From NCBI RefSeq assembly GCF_024661895.1, contig NZ_CP102453.1, forward strand, positions 2,976,001 to 3,040,000: a stretch of DNA of 64,000 nt. The letters are read 5' to 3'. The position numbers were made by a program, and so were the translations under genes. Shown in pieces: positions 43,506 to 52,605 of this stretch; within the stretch, counting starts at the first letter, position 1; each line of letters begins with the position of its first letter. A model generated the notes under the pieces. The model saw nothing but the letters and a program-made list of their open reading frames with translations. It did not search any database and was not told the origin of the DNA. The DNA comes from Fundicoccus culcitae (lineage in GTDB: Bacteria; Bacillota; Bacilli; Lactobacillales; Aerococcaceae).

Positions 43506-43545
43506 ATCCGACGGGTTTAAAGCATTAGCCTGTCGGATATTTTTA
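43506..43545 (+). terminator. Terminator of the small-protein gene
   Basis: ATCCGACGGG pairs with CCTGTCGGAT (43506-43515, 43529-43538), then ATTTTT. Confidence 0.82.
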
Positions 43546-43663
43546 GGTTCAAATTTAATTAAGGAAACAAAAAAATTTTTAGCAGTGTTTTCATTCGATT
43601 ATTTTATGAATTCCTATATAATAAAGGTGTAAATTGCAAATGATGGGTTAGGTGGGGATAGTG

Positions 43664-44413
43664 ATGATAATCGAATTGTGTGCGGCGAGTCTGCATGGCT
43701 GTCTGTTAGCTGAAAAATATGGGTTGATGCGGATTGAATTAAATAGTGCCTTAGAGTTAGGAGGGCTTACACCTAGTGTAGGTTTATTAGAAGCTGTTTT
43801 AGAGCAGGTGGAGCTACCCATCGTAGCTATGCTACGGCCTAGACCGGGTGGTTTTAATTACAGTCAGGATGAGCAACTGGTCATGTTAAAGGACTTAACT
43901 ATTTTATTGAGTCATCCGATTGAAGGTGTAGCCTTTGGTGCTTTAAATGAAGACAAAGGAGTGGATGAAGTATTTACTAAACAGCTGGTCGATTTGTGTC
44001 ATCAAGCCGGTAAAAAAGCTGTTTTTCACCGTGCGTTCGATGTCATTGAAGCCTATGATAGTTTTACGGCGACCGAGAAGTTGATTGAGTTGGGCGTTGA
44101 TCGTATTTTAACAAGTGGTCGAGCAGCTGTTTCCATGAATGCGATTGAAGAATTGTGGTCGTTGCAAAATCGTTATGGCAAGCAAATAGATTTTGTTGTC
44201 GGAGCGGGTATTAAACCAGCCAATATGTTGCATATTCAAAAAGAGACGGGGATTGATCAATTGCATGGTTCTTTTAGTCAAGGTGGATATGATGTCACAT
44301 CAAGAGGTAATGGAGTTACTTATGGTGTCAATCCTAAAAGTGATTTTACAGAAACAGATGAGGATCAATTGAAGCAAATTCAAAATATTATGGATGTTTG
44401 GATGTCAAATTAA
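43664..44413 (+). CDS. cutC: CutC-family TIM-barrel protein
   Basis: The 249-residue protein has IIELCAASLHGCLLAEKYGLMRIELNSAL, PIVAMLRPRPGGFNYSQDE, VEGVAFG-like GVAFGALNEDKGVD, FHRAFDVIEAY and ILTSGRAAVSMNA, the signature blocks of CutC. The family was named for copper homeostasis, but its enzymatic function is not settled. ATG 43664 follows AGGTGGGG; an in-frame GTG at 43652 overlaps that site. It stands alone, with a TATAAT-type -10 at 43617-43622. Confidence 0.9.
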   Translation: MIIELCAASLHGCLLAEKYGLMRIELNSALELGGLTPSVGLLEAVLEQVELPIVAMLRPRPGGFNYSQDEQLVMLKDLTILLSHPIEGVAFGALNEDKGVDEVFTKQLVDLCHQAGKKAVFHRAFDVIEAYDSFTATEKLIELGVDRILTSGRAAVSMNAIEELWSLQNRYGKQIDFVVGAGIKPANMLHIQKETGIDQLHGSFSQGGYDVTSRGNGVTYGVNPKSDFTETDEDQLKQIQNIMDVWMSN

Positions 44414-44508
44414 GTATCAATGATAGTCAAATGGCAATTTGATTAGAAAACAGTTTAGAATAAATGTAAATAACTATTTTTATGTTAACGGTAACAGCAT
44501 CAAAACAC

Positions 44509-44548
44509 TTGAAAAAACGTTTGCGTTGAGGCATAATATAAGTATAAA
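44509..44548 (+). promoter_or_regulatory. malE promoter region with putative MalR operator
   Basis: AAAAAACGTTTGCGTT (44512-44527) resembles the MalR/LacI-type operator with central AAACGTTTGCG. It overlaps the likely -35 boxes (TTGAAA 44509 or TTGCGT 44521), with -10 candidates TAATAT or TATAAA near 44533-44548. The MalR-like gene at 54779 is a candidate ligand. Confidence 0.55.
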
Positions 44549-44589
44549 TAAAACGGTTTCAGTTAAACCGGAAATCAGGAGGAAAATGA

Positions 44590-45837
44590 ATGAAATTCAA
44601 TTGGAAAAAAGTACTAGTTGGATCTTTATCAGCAGCACTTGGTTTGTCTGCATTTGCTGGGGGAGCAGTAGGGTTAACGCAAGTATCCGCACAAGAACCT
44701 TTACGTATTGCAGTTGATGGTAACCTTTTAGATTACTTAGAAGCTAATATTGCTGGTTTCGAAGAAGAAACAGGAATTACGGTAGAATTAGTTCAACAAG
44801 ATATGTTTGAATCTTTAGAAGGTCTACCTTTAGATGGACCTGCTGGTTTAGCCGCTGACGTATTAATCGCACCTTATGATAGAATTGGATCATTAGGCAT
44901 GACTGGTCAAATCTCAGAAGTTACTCTAAATGAGGATGCAGGCTTTGATGATACGGATAAATTACAAGTAACAGCTAACGACACGATTTTTGGTGCGCCA
45001 GCTATTATTGAATCACTTGTTATGTACTACAATACAGATTTAATCGCCGAAGCGCCAACAACCTTTGAAGAATTAGAAGTTTTAGCAGAAGATGAAGCTT
45101 ATGCATTTGAAGGTGAAGAAGGTAAAAACGTTGCATTCTTGGCTAAATGGACTGACTTCTATGTATCCTATGGTTTAATTTCTGGATACGGTGGTTATGT
45201 GTTTGGACAAGATGGTACTGACCCAACTGATATTGGATTAAACAATGAAGGTGCCATTGAAGGTATCAACTATGCGATTGAATGGTTCAACAGATGGCCA
45301 CAAGGTATGTTAGATGTTACTGGTTCAGGTGACTTTGTTACACAATCATTTATGGACGGAAGCACCGCAGTCATCATTGGTGGACCATGGGATGCAACAG
45401 CTTTTGCTGAAGCAGGCGTAAATTTTGAAGCTGCTAAAATCCCTACATTACCAAACGGTAATGATTACCAACCATTTGGTGGTGGTAAAGGCTGGATTAT
45501 TTCTAACTACTCAACAAACAAAGAAGCCGCTCAACAATTCTTAGATTGGGTAACAACTGAAGAACAACAAACAGCCATGTTTGATATGATTCGTGAAGTA
45601 CCTGCTAATCAAGCTGCTCGTGCAGCAGCCGCAGAAAATAGCGATAGCTTAACCGCAGCCGTTATTGATACTTATTCTAGTGCTGTTCCAATGCCAAACA
45701 TTCCTGAAATGGGTGAAGTATGGCCAGGTGCTGAAAACTTAATGTTTGACGCTGCGTCTGGTAACAAAACAGCTGAACAATCTGCCAATGATGCGGTAGA
45801 ATTAATTAGCCAATCAATTGAACAAAAATTTAACTAA
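44590..45837 (+). CDS. malE: Maltodextrin-type ABC solute-binding protein (MalE/MalX-like)
   Basis: This 415-residue sugar-binding protein has family-1 features (LRIAVDGNLLDYLEANIAGFEEETGI, FGAPAIIESLVMYYNTDL, GPWDATAFAEAGVNF). The signal peptide ends LTQVSAQEPL; it has no lipobox cysteine. The ribosome site is CAGGAGG. Substrate assignment rests on the MalF/MalG-type permeases that follow and on the downstream amylase, phosphorylase and MalQ genes. It lies upstream of an intra-operon terminator. Confidence 0.87.
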   Translation: MKFNWKKVLVGSLSAALGLSAFAGGAVGLTQVSAQEPLRIAVDGNLLDYLEANIAGFEEETGITVELVQQDMFESLEGLPLDGPAGLAADVLIAPYDRIGSLGMTGQISEVTLNEDAGFDDTDKLQVTANDTIFGAPAIIESLVMYYNTDLIAEAPTTFEELEVLAEDEAYAFEGEEGKNVAFLAKWTDFYVSYGLISGYGGYVFGQDGTDPTDIGLNNEGAIEGINYAIEWFNRWPQGMLDVTGSGDFVTQSFMDGSTAVIIGGPWDATAFAEAGVNFEAAKIPTLPNGNDYQPFGGGKGWIISNYSTNKEAAQQFLDWVTTEEQQTAMFDMIREVPANQAARAAAAENSDSLTAAVIDTYSSAVPMPNIPEMGEVWPGAENLMFDAASGNKTAEQSANDAVELISQSIEQKFN

Positions 45838-45870
45838 TCCAAATTAAATGATAGGTATTCAAAAAAAGGG

Positions 45871-45905
45871 ATTCTGGTAGGATAAAATCCTGCCAGAATT
45901 TTTAC
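45871..45905 (+). terminator. Intra-operon terminator after malE
   Basis: ATTCTGG-AGGAT pairs with ATCCT-CCAGAAT around a short loop, then TTTTT. It lies between malE and malF and should bias expression toward the binding protein. Confidence 0.85.
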
Positions 45906-45948
45906 TATATCGGATACCTACAAAAGAAAATAGTGGGAGGACTTGTTC

Positions 45949-47253
45949 ATGGAACAAACCAAAAGACCCAATCATAGTGTGACAACAGCTACTGTTTTAT
46001 CTCTATTCCCTGGGTTAGGACAAATATATAACAAACAATTGGCCAAAGGCCTTATTTTTATTGCTGTTGCACTATTATTTATTTATGAAAATTATGTTTT
46101 CGGTGCCGATGCCATTCGTGGTTTTATCACTTTGGGCGATACGCCGATGGTCGATCATTCGTTGTTTATGATGATTCGCGGGACGATTCAAATTATTGTC
46201 ATCATCATCTTTTTAATTTTTTATATCTTTAATCTAATTGATGCACGAAAAATCGCTAAGCGGTGGCAAGACGGATTACCCGTTGGGACCACTGTTCAAC
46301 AATTATTTAAATCCATTTATGAAAATGGCTTTCCTTATTTATTAATTATTCCGGCTTATATATTTATGGCGTTTGCGATTGTCTTTCCTGTCATGGTCAC
46401 AATTTTCATGGCCTTTATGAACTATGATTTTCAAAATATGCCCCCAGCAAACTTATTGGATTGGGTGGGATTACAAAACTTTAGAGATATCTTCTTCTTA
46501 AGTTCTTACCGTTCGGCCTTCGTTTCAGTGTTCTCATGGACAATCATTTGGACCGTCTGTGCAACGACCTTACAAATCGTTTTAGGTATTTTTACGGCTG
46601 TCGTCTTAAATCAGAAATTTATTAAAGGTAGACGTTTCTTTGGTGTTATCTATCTATTGCCATGGGCTGTTCCAGCCTTTATTACAATTTTGAGCTTTTC
46701 GAATATGTTTAATGATTCTTTAGGGGCTATCAATACACAAGTTATTCCGTTTTTAAATAATATTCCCTTTGTAAATATTGGACGGATTGCTTGGAAAACC
46801 AATGCATACTGGACAAAAGTTGCGATTATTTTGATTCAAGGTTGGCTTGGATTCCCTTATATTTATGTAATGGTTACCAGTATCTTGCAATCTATTTCTG
46901 AGGATTTATACGAAGCAGCTCGGATTGACGGTGCTGGACCGATTAAACAATTCCAACATATTACATTACCAGCGATCTTTTCCGTCGCTGCACCAGTTTT
47001 TGTTACGCAATATACCGGGAACTTTAATAACTTCTCCATGATTTACCTCTTTAATAATGGGGGGCCGGGAAGTGTGGGTGGAGGAGCCGGAGCCACCGAT
47101 ATCTTAATCTCCTGGATTTATAAGTTAACAACGAATACGACACCGCAATTCTCTGTCGCTGCCGCGTTGACCTTGATTATTTCGGTCATTGTTATCTCGT
47201 TCTCACTGATTGTCTTCAAGAAAACAAATGCATTTAATATGGAGGATGTATAA
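45949..47253 (+). CDS. malF: Maltodextrin ABC transporter permease (MalF-like)
   Basis: The 434-residue permease has an N-terminal addition (about 100 residues: [19 protein letters not shown] and two or three membrane segments), then the canonical six-segment domain with EAA loop [20 protein letters not shown]. The addition is common in Gram-positive MalF-type proteins. ATG 45949 follows GTGGGAGG. It overlaps the region upstream of malG and the two must be translated together. No ATPase gene is present, so a shared MsmK-type ATPase is needed. Confidence 0.9.
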   Translation: MEQTKRPNHSVTTATVLSLFPGLGQIYNKQLAKGLIFIAVALLFIYENYVFGADAIRGFITLGDTPMVDHSLFMMIRGTIQIIVIIIFLIFYIFNLIDARKIAKRWQDGLPVGTTVQQLFKSIYENGFPYLLIIPAYIFMAFAIVFPVMVTIFMAFMNYDFQNMPPANLLDWVGLQNFRDIFFLSSYRSAFVSVFSWTIIWTVCATTLQIVLGIFTAVVLNQKFIKGRRFFGVIYLLPWAVPAFITILSFSNMFNDSLGAINTQVIPFLNNIPFVNIGRIAWKTNAYWTKVAIILIQGWLGFPYIYVMVTSILQSISEDLYEAARIDGAGPIKQFQHITLPAIFSVAAPVFVTQYTGNFNNFSMIYLFNNGGPGSVGGGAGATDILISWIYKLTTNTTPQFSVAAALTLIISVIVISFSLIVFKKTNAFNMEDV

Positions 47254-47254
47254 C

Positions 47255-48106
47255 ATGAATAAAACATTTACAACATCCAAAATGAAGAAATTTGCCGGTC
47301 GTTTCTTTACCTATTTCTATTTAATAGTCTTAGCGGTGGTTATTATTTATCCTTTATTGGTAACTGCTAGCTCAGCTTTCCAACCAGGAAATATCACTGC
47401 TTTCCGGTTAAATTTAGATTCTATTTGGACTTTAGATAACTTCAGACGTCTTTTTAATGAAACCTTATACTTAACTTGGTATAAAAACACCTTAATCGTG
47501 GCCGTTTCGACGATGGTGGCACAAGTAACGATCGTAACGCTAGCCGGTTATGCCTACAGTCGTTATCGATTTGTTGGGCGAAAACAGAGTTTGATGTTTT
47601 TCTTAATCATTCAAATGGTCCCAACCATGTCAGCCTTGACTGCCTTCTTTGTTATGGCGCTTCTATTAGATGCGATTAACGAATATTGGTTCTTGACCTT
47701 CCTATATATTGGTGGCGGGATTCCAATGAATACTTGGTTAATGAAAGGTTATTTTGACACTGTACCGTATGAACTGGATGAATCGGCCAAATTAGATGGA
47801 GCAGGGCACTTTAGAATTTTCTGGCAAATTAACTTGCCACTGGTAAGACCGATGATTGCAGTACAAGCCCTATGGGCCTTTATGGGACCATTTGGGGACT
47901 ACATGTTATCTCGTTTCCTCCTTCGTTCACAAGAATTCTATACCGTGGCCCCAGGGTTACAAACCTTTATTAGTGACACCAGAAACCAAAAGGTTGCCCT
48001 ATTTGCCGCAGGAGCCATTCTGATTGCCGTTCCAATCGCCGTCTTGTTCTTCTTCTTGCAGAAAAACTTTGTGTCTGGTTTAGTTGCCGGAGGAACCAAA
48101 GGCTAA
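47255..48106 (+). CDS. malG: Maltodextrin ABC transporter permease (MalG-like)
   Basis: The 283-residue permease has six predicted membrane segments, [14 protein letters not shown] after the first, and the EAA loop [20 protein letters not shown]. It ends [15 protein letters not shown], typical of MalG. ATG 47255 follows TGGAGGATG and lies 1 bp after the malF stop. The gene is followed by an AATAAATATC motif and a terminator. Confidence 0.92.
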   Translation: MNKTFTTSKMKKFAGRFFTYFYLIVLAVVIIYPLLVTASSAFQPGNITAFRLNLDSIWTLDNFRRLFNETLYLTWYKNTLIVAVSTMVAQVTIVTLAGYAYSRYRFVGRKQSLMFFLIIQMVPTMSALTAFFVMALLLDAINEYWFLTFLYIGGGIPMNTWLMKGYFDTVPYELDESAKLDGAGHFRIFWQINLPLVRPMIAVQALWAFMGPFGDYMLSRFLLRSQEFYTVAPGLQTFISDTRNQKVALFAAGAILIAVPIAVLFFFLQKNFVSGLVAGGTKG

Positions 48107-48128
48107 AATCTTTTTAATAAATATCCCC

Positions 48129-48157
48129 AAACGATCTACTCCGGTAGGTCGTTTTTC
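48129..48157 (+). terminator. Terminator of the malEFG operon
   Basis: AAACGATCTAC and GTAGGTCGTTT pair around a short loop, followed by TTTTC. Confidence 0.82.
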
Positions 48158-48224
48158 TATCTAAAAAAGGTCAGCGCGAAGTGGATGACAAGTCAATCAT
48201 GCTAATTTTCATCTTATGACCTAA

Positions 48225-48608
48225 TTTGCCGGACGTCGATTGTCGGTGTAATCCGGCAAACTCGAAAGGCGGACTTCGCGAGCAAACGACGACCGGCAAA
48301 GTGGGGTAATAAGGTGTAAATGTTAATTTGCCGGACGTCGATTGTTGATGTAATCCGGCAAACTCGAAAGGCGGACTTCGTGAGCAAATGACGACCGGCA
48401 AAGTGGGGTAATAAGGTGAATATGCAAATTTGCCGGACATCGATTGTCGATGTAATCCGGCAAACTCAAATGGCGGACTTCGCGAGCAAATGACGACCGG
48501 CAAAGTGGGGTAATAAGGTGTAATTGTTAATTTGCCGGACGTCGATTGTCGATGTGATCCGGCAAACTCGAAAGGCGGACTTCGCGAGTAAACGACGACC
48601 GGCAAAGG
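48225..48608. repeat. Tandem array of a 102-bp hairpin repeat (about 4 copies)
   Basis: Units start at 48225, 48327, 48429 and 48531, exactly 102 bp apart; the last is incomplete. Each carries TTTGCCGGA...TCCGGCAAA inverted arms and a third CCGGCAAA near the end. It is more GC-rich than its surroundings. Because 102 is divisible by 3, long open frames with a 34-residue period appear on the minus strand; I read these as artefacts. Confidence 0.93.
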
Positions 48609-48673
48609 GTAAGTGGGAAGGGGAGGAACAGGTTGATTTCGGATACAACATTGTGTTTGATAAAGTTTTCTTT

Positions 48674-48696
48674 ATTAGGTGGCGACCCCTCCATCC
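48674..48696. repeat. 41-bp hairpin repeat, left part, split by the insertion
   Basis: Starts ATTAGGTGGCGA; its remaining half (GTCCTCGCCACCAATCAA) is at 52606-52623, on the other side of the insertion sequence. A second, complete copy follows at 52624-52664. Confidence 0.8.
48687..48696. repeat. 10-bp target duplication of the IS4-type element, left
   Basis: CCCTCCATCC, repeated at 52596-52605 directly outside the opposite inverted end. A 10-bp duplication fits the IS4 family. Confidence 0.88.
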
Positions 48697-49839
48697 CAAT
48701 GTCATTAAGTTAAGAAATATAGTCTATCGAGCTTTCGATAGGCTTTTTTGTTGGTATTCTGCTAATTGGATTTATAAAAAATTTATATAAAATGTTAAAA
48801 ACACAAGTGAAAACGCTTGACAAATGGAAAACCCCCTAAATAATCTCAAAAAATTAGACTATTTTAGGAGGGATTACTATGTCACGTTTCGCTAAAATTA
48901 CTTTTAATCACTTGAAGGAAGCCATTCAATCCGTATGTCAAAACCGAGCAGACCACGTGTACCAGCCTGATGTTGATTTTACACGAAATCGCAAATTAAC
49001 GATGCCAGTTGTTATTGAATCAGTGATTAAGTTTGGTGCGGAAAGTCTTAATAATGAATTATTTAGGCTTTGGAACAATCATACCGAGACACCAACCCCA
49101 TCAGCTTTTGTTCAAGCACGTTCAAAACTAAAAGTGAGTGCATTTAAAGAAGTATTTCATCGATTTAATCAAACCTTAGATAACATCAAAACATTTAAAG
49201 GCTATCGATTGCTTGCCCATGATGGCTCTGATTTACCTTTACCTCAGAATGTGACAGACCATGATAATCATTATAAAGATGAGAAAGCGACGGGTTATAA
49301 TATGGTCCATTTAAATTTTCTATATGATTTATTAAATAAACAGTTTCTTGATGTAGATATTCAGAAAAGTCGACAATCGGATGAGCGTGCTAGCCTCATA
49401 CAAATGGCCAAAACAATAAAAACGAATATTCCAAGTATCTTCATAGCTGATCGAGGGTATCCTTCCTACAATGTGTTTGCGCATCTTCAAGAACTGCAAC
49501 ACAAATACGTCATTCGATGCAAAGATTTAAATGACAGGGATTTTGTGCGAAAATCCGACGTGCCAGATACAGATGAATACGATACGATTGTTTCTCTAAA
49601 GATAGCTCGTTCACGAATTAAAGCATATACAGAAGATCCATCGTTTCGTTTTCTAGCTTATACATCTAAGTTTGATTTTTTAGAACGCGGTAGCAAGAAT
49701 TATTATGAATTAACTTTGCGAGTTGTTCGATTCAAGCTGAGCGAAAACACTTACCAATGTTTAATAACCAATCTTGATGAGAGCTTTACATCAAATGACT
49801 TAAAAGAATTATACCATTTACGGTGGGGAATTGAGACAG

Positions 49840-49847
49840 CTTTATGT
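49840..49847. repeat. 8-bp target duplication of IS66, left
   Basis: CTTTATGT, repeated at 52102-52109; an 8-bp duplication is standard for IS66. Confidence 0.9.
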
Positions 49848-49932
49848 GTAAGCGCCCAATAGTGAGGTATCTTCTTAAATTTACTCCGATTTAGTATGAT
49901 TAATTCATCAAACAAAAGGAGTGACAATAATA

Positions 49933-50277
49933 ATGATTGACTTTACAGTTCCTGAAACACTTTATCTCATGCCTCGTTATTCGCCAGCTAACCAAGATCG
50001 CCAACGTCTATGCACTTTGATTCAATCTAGTTCTGCTTTTAAACCTGATCATACCGCAGCCTATCTTTTTTGTAATTCTCGAAGAAACATTCTGCGAATC
50101 ATCTATTGGGACGGTTTTAGATTTACTGACTTAGTTTATCGATTGGAACGAGGGGGATTCGTTTGGCCATACACCGAACCAAAATTTATGGAAATTTCTC
50201 TTCAACAATTAGAACGTCTTTTACGAGGTGATACCTTGAACCCGCCTTTAGAAACCTCTTATATTTTCAACAAATAA
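49933..50277 (+). CDS. tnpB: IS66 accessory protein TnpB
   Basis: This small protein (about 114 residues from ATG 49933; a GTG at 49921 is also in frame) matches IS66 Orf2/TnpB: the central CNSRRNILRIIYWDGFRFTDLVYRLERGGF is the family core. AAAGGAG precedes it. TnpB is needed with TnpC for IS66 transposition, but its exact role is unclear. Confidence 0.92.
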   Translation: MIDFTVPETLYLMPRYSPANQDRQRLCTLIQSSSAFKPDHTAAYLFCNSRRNILRIIYWDGFRFTDLVYRLERGGFVWPYTEPKFMEISLQQLERLLRGDTLNPPLETSYIFNK

Positions 50278-50367
50278 CCGCTATATTTTTAGTGAATAAT
50301 CGCTAAATTTACTAGTAAATATATTCGGTATATGGTATAATGGACCTAGCGAAAAGAGGTGATAGAC

Positions 50368-52011
50368 ATGACCGAAAACGAACTTATTGGACTAGAAATT
50401 CCAGAAATTTTAGAAAAATTTAACCAATTAGAATCCGAACTTGAAGCTGCGAATATAAAGATTGAACTCATGCGTCAAGACCTCGCAACCTATCAAATAA
50501 TGACTTATAGCCCTCGAAGAGAAACGATGATTTCGGAAGGACAAACGAATCTCTTCACGGATCCTTCCGAAGATATCTCGGAAGTTATCTCTCATGAGGA
50601 ATATTCTAAACCAGAGCCCCCAGTTGTAGAAAAATCTGAAAAAAAAACAACAAAAGGCTCCAAGCCGCGCGAAAAATCCGTCGGAAGAAAAGATGAGATT
50701 CTCAATCAGTATGTTCAAGAAGATGTCTATCATTACTTACCTGATGAAGAACAAGTCTGTCATGATTGTCACCATCCATTAAAATTAATTGGTCCAGCTC
50801 AAGTACAACAAGAACTTGTGTTTGTTCCTGCTCATTTCAAATGTGTTAATCATCATCAAATGAGCTATAAGTGTGACCACTGCTCATCACAAGCGGATAA
50901 AGATCAATTTGTAAAATCTGAACTCCCTTCACTTCCTTTTGTGAATAGCTTTGGGTCGGCTTCTGTCGTTGCAGAGACGATTTATCAAAAATATGAATTA
51001 AAAGTACCAGCTTACCGCCAAGAAAACCATTGGAGAAAATTGTTATTACCTTTATCACGAACCACTATTTGTCGTTGGCATATTAAAGCCTGTGAGTATT
51101 ATTTAGGCTTTATTTATCGAGCACTCCATGATGAAATACTCATGCATGATATTGCGCATATGGATGAGACCACCTTCCGTGTCCTAGAAAGTGACAAGCA
51201 ACAAACTTTTTATTGGATACTTCAAAGCTCGCAACATCATGACCATAAAGTCGTGTATTTCTCCCACCAAGATGGGCGTGGAAGTGATAAGTTTAAGGAA
51301 GTCATTGGTAGCTTCGAAGGGACGATACACTGTGATATGTATGCGGTCTATCGCAGTGCTGATGAGTCAACCGAGAACCTAGAGTTGGCAGGTTGTTGGG
51401 CACATCTAAGGCGAAAATTCTTTGAAGCGAGTAGAGTTTCCAAAGGATTACCTAAGACAACAGCCGATGAGATTCTCACTATGATAAATACTATCTTTAG
51501 AAAGGAACGTGAATGGAAAGAGTTATCCATTGAGGAACGATTTAAGAAAAGGCAATTCATTCTTAAACGATTAATGGACAATCTCTTCAACTACATTGAT
51601 CAGTGTGCTGCCAACACCATCCTGAAAGACAAACTGAGTAAAGCGTTTAGTTATGCCAAAGAGTATAAAGCGTATTTCTACAACGTTTTAAAGGATGGGC
51701 GCTTAGAGCTTAGTAATAATGCAGCAGAACGCTCCATACGCACTGTAGTGATGGGACGAAATAATTATAAATTTGCGGCTACTTTTAACGGTGCTCAAGC
51801 AGGTGCAGTTATTCTCTCACTGATTGAGACAGCTAAATTACATGGTTTAGACGCAAAACAATACATTCAGTATCTTCTGACACACCTACCGAATGAGAGT
51901 GATTTAGCGACAGCTACATTAGATCAATATATGCCTTGGTCTAATGAAATCAAAGAAGCCTGTTCTGCACAAACGGTGATTGGTGATGTCGTTGAAGAAA
52001 AAACAGCTTAA
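50368..52011 (+). CDS. tnpC: IS66 transposase TnpC
   Basis: The 547-residue transposase has an N-terminal coiled region (EKFNQLESELEAANIKIELMR), a zinc-finger region with CHDCHHP and CVNHHQMSYKCDHC, then a DDE domain: MDETTFRVL (Asp), GTIHCDMYAVYR (Asp) and ELSNNAAERSIRTVVMGR (Glu). A C-terminal segment with LPNESDLATATLDQYMPW is typical of IS66. ATG 50368 follows AAAAGAGGTGA; GTG 50359 is an alternative. Length and motifs are complete, so it is probably functional. Confidence 0.95.
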   Translation: MTENELIGLEIPEILEKFNQLESELEAANIKIELMRQDLATYQIMTYSPRRETMISEGQTNLFTDPSEDISEVISHEEYSKPEPPVVEKSEKKTTKGSKPREKSVGRKDEILNQYVQEDVYHYLPDEEQVCHDCHHPLKLIGPAQVQQELVFVPAHFKCVNHHQMSYKCDHCSSQADKDQFVKSELPSLPFVNSFGSASVVAETIYQKYELKVPAYRQENHWRKLLLPLSRTTICRWHIKACEYYLGFIYRALHDEILMHDIAHMDETTFRVLESDKQQTFYWILQSSQHHDHKVVYFSHQDGRGSDKFKEVIGSFEGTIHCDMYAVYRSADESTENLELAGCWAHLRRKFFEASRVSKGLPKTTADEILTMINTIFRKEREWKELSIEERFKKRQFILKRLMDNLFNYIDQCAANTILKDKLSKAFSYAKEYKAYFYNVLKDGRLELSNNAAERSIRTVVMGRNNYKFAATFNGAQAGAVILSLIETAKLHGLDAKQYIQYLLTHLPNESDLATATLDQYMPWSNEIKEACSAQTVIGDVVEEKTA

Positions 52012-52101
52012 TATGTTAAACTAACCTAGAATTTCTTCCGTCTGGGTTAGTTTAGCATGTTTATTTTTTTATGTGTAGATACCTCACTATTGGGCGCTTA
52101 C

Positions 52102-52109
52102 CTTTATGT
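52102..52109. repeat. 8-bp target duplication of IS66, right
   Basis: CTTTATGT, the same as at 49840-49847. Confidence 0.9.
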
Positions 52110-52595
52110 GATTTAAAGCACGCTGTTAACTTAGAATACTTACATACAAAAGGGAGTCATCAAACTTACCAAGAAATATATGGGCGATTAATTATGTATA
52201 ACTTCACGATGAGGCTAGTTAGTAACGTTAAGATTCCCAAAAAAGATCGAAAGTGGGATTATCAAGTTAATTTAAAGGTGGCATTTAAGTTATGTCGAGC
52301 CTATTTAATGAATCATTCAATAGACATTATGAAATTGATAGAATCCCGTATTCTTCCTATTCGAAAAGGAAGGCGCTATAAACGCACAAAATCCCGAACT
52401 GGATTTGTTGGATTTAATTATAGATAAATTTTTTTGAAAATTTAGGAGGCTTATTTGTCATGCCATCAAATCAAAGAAGTCTGTGATTAAAAACAGTTGA
52501 AACAAAATACACCACTTTTTCACACAAGTTCATGTAAAAAAGTGGTGCTTCTCTTTATCGTATGAGAACATAATCCCCTAAACTTAATGACATTG

Positions 52596-52605
52596 CCCTC
52601 CATCC
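52596..52605. repeat. 10-bp target duplication of the IS4-type element, right
   Basis: CCCTCCATCC, the same as at 48687-48696. Confidence 0.88.

Larger units (their letters stand above)
49848..52101 (+). mobile_element. IS66-family insertion sequence (2,254 bp), complete
   Basis: The ends begin GTAAGCGCCCAATAGTGAGG and match as inverted repeats over 25 bp. The 8-bp duplication CTTTATGT flanks it. It holds tnpB and tnpC only; no tnpA is seen, as in some Firmicutes IS66 members. All frames look intact, so it may be active. Confidence 0.93.
48879..52427 (+). pseudogene. IS4-type DDE transposase, split by IS66
   Basis: The 5' part (48879-49847) encodes LLAHDGSDLPLP (first Asp), FIADRGYPSYN (second Asp) and LYHLRWGIETAL; the 3' part (52110-52427) continues CDLKHAVNLEYLHTKG and ends in a basic tail. 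Removing the insert and one 8-bp duplication restores one frame of about 428 residues, including the Y-(2)-R-(3)-E-(6)-K signature YHLRWGIETALCDLK. The insertion falls between the E and the K of that signature. An apparent start at 52071 in the 3' part is inside the IS66 end and is not a real gene start. The transposase should be inactive. Confidence 0.92.
48697..52595 (+). mobile_element. IS4-family insertion sequence, interrupted by an IS66 element
   Basis: The ends CAATGTCATTAAGTT (48697) and its inverse (52581-52595) are perfect over 15 bp and flanked by the 10-bp duplication CCCTCCATCC. Without the IS66 insert and one of its duplications the element is about 1,637 bp, normal for IS4. Hairpin terminators lie near both ends (48723-48748 inward from the left, and a CACCACTTTTT/AAAAAGTGGTG stem at 52510-52549). 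It encodes one transposase, now disrupted. Confidence 0.9.

Noticed and set aside
44439-44717. 92-residue ORF overlapping malE
   Set aside because: It runs across the malE promoter and ribosome site in another frame and has no family features.
48171-48705. Minus-strand proteins of 144 and 79 residues with repeated SRSPPFEFAG or FAGRRLLAKSA
   Set aside because: They are readings of the 102-bp hairpin repeat, whose length is a multiple of three; they lack ribosome sites and span the IS end.
52071-52427. Independent 118-residue protein
   Set aside because: Its start is inside the IS66 right end; the rest is the 3' part of the split IS4-type transposase.
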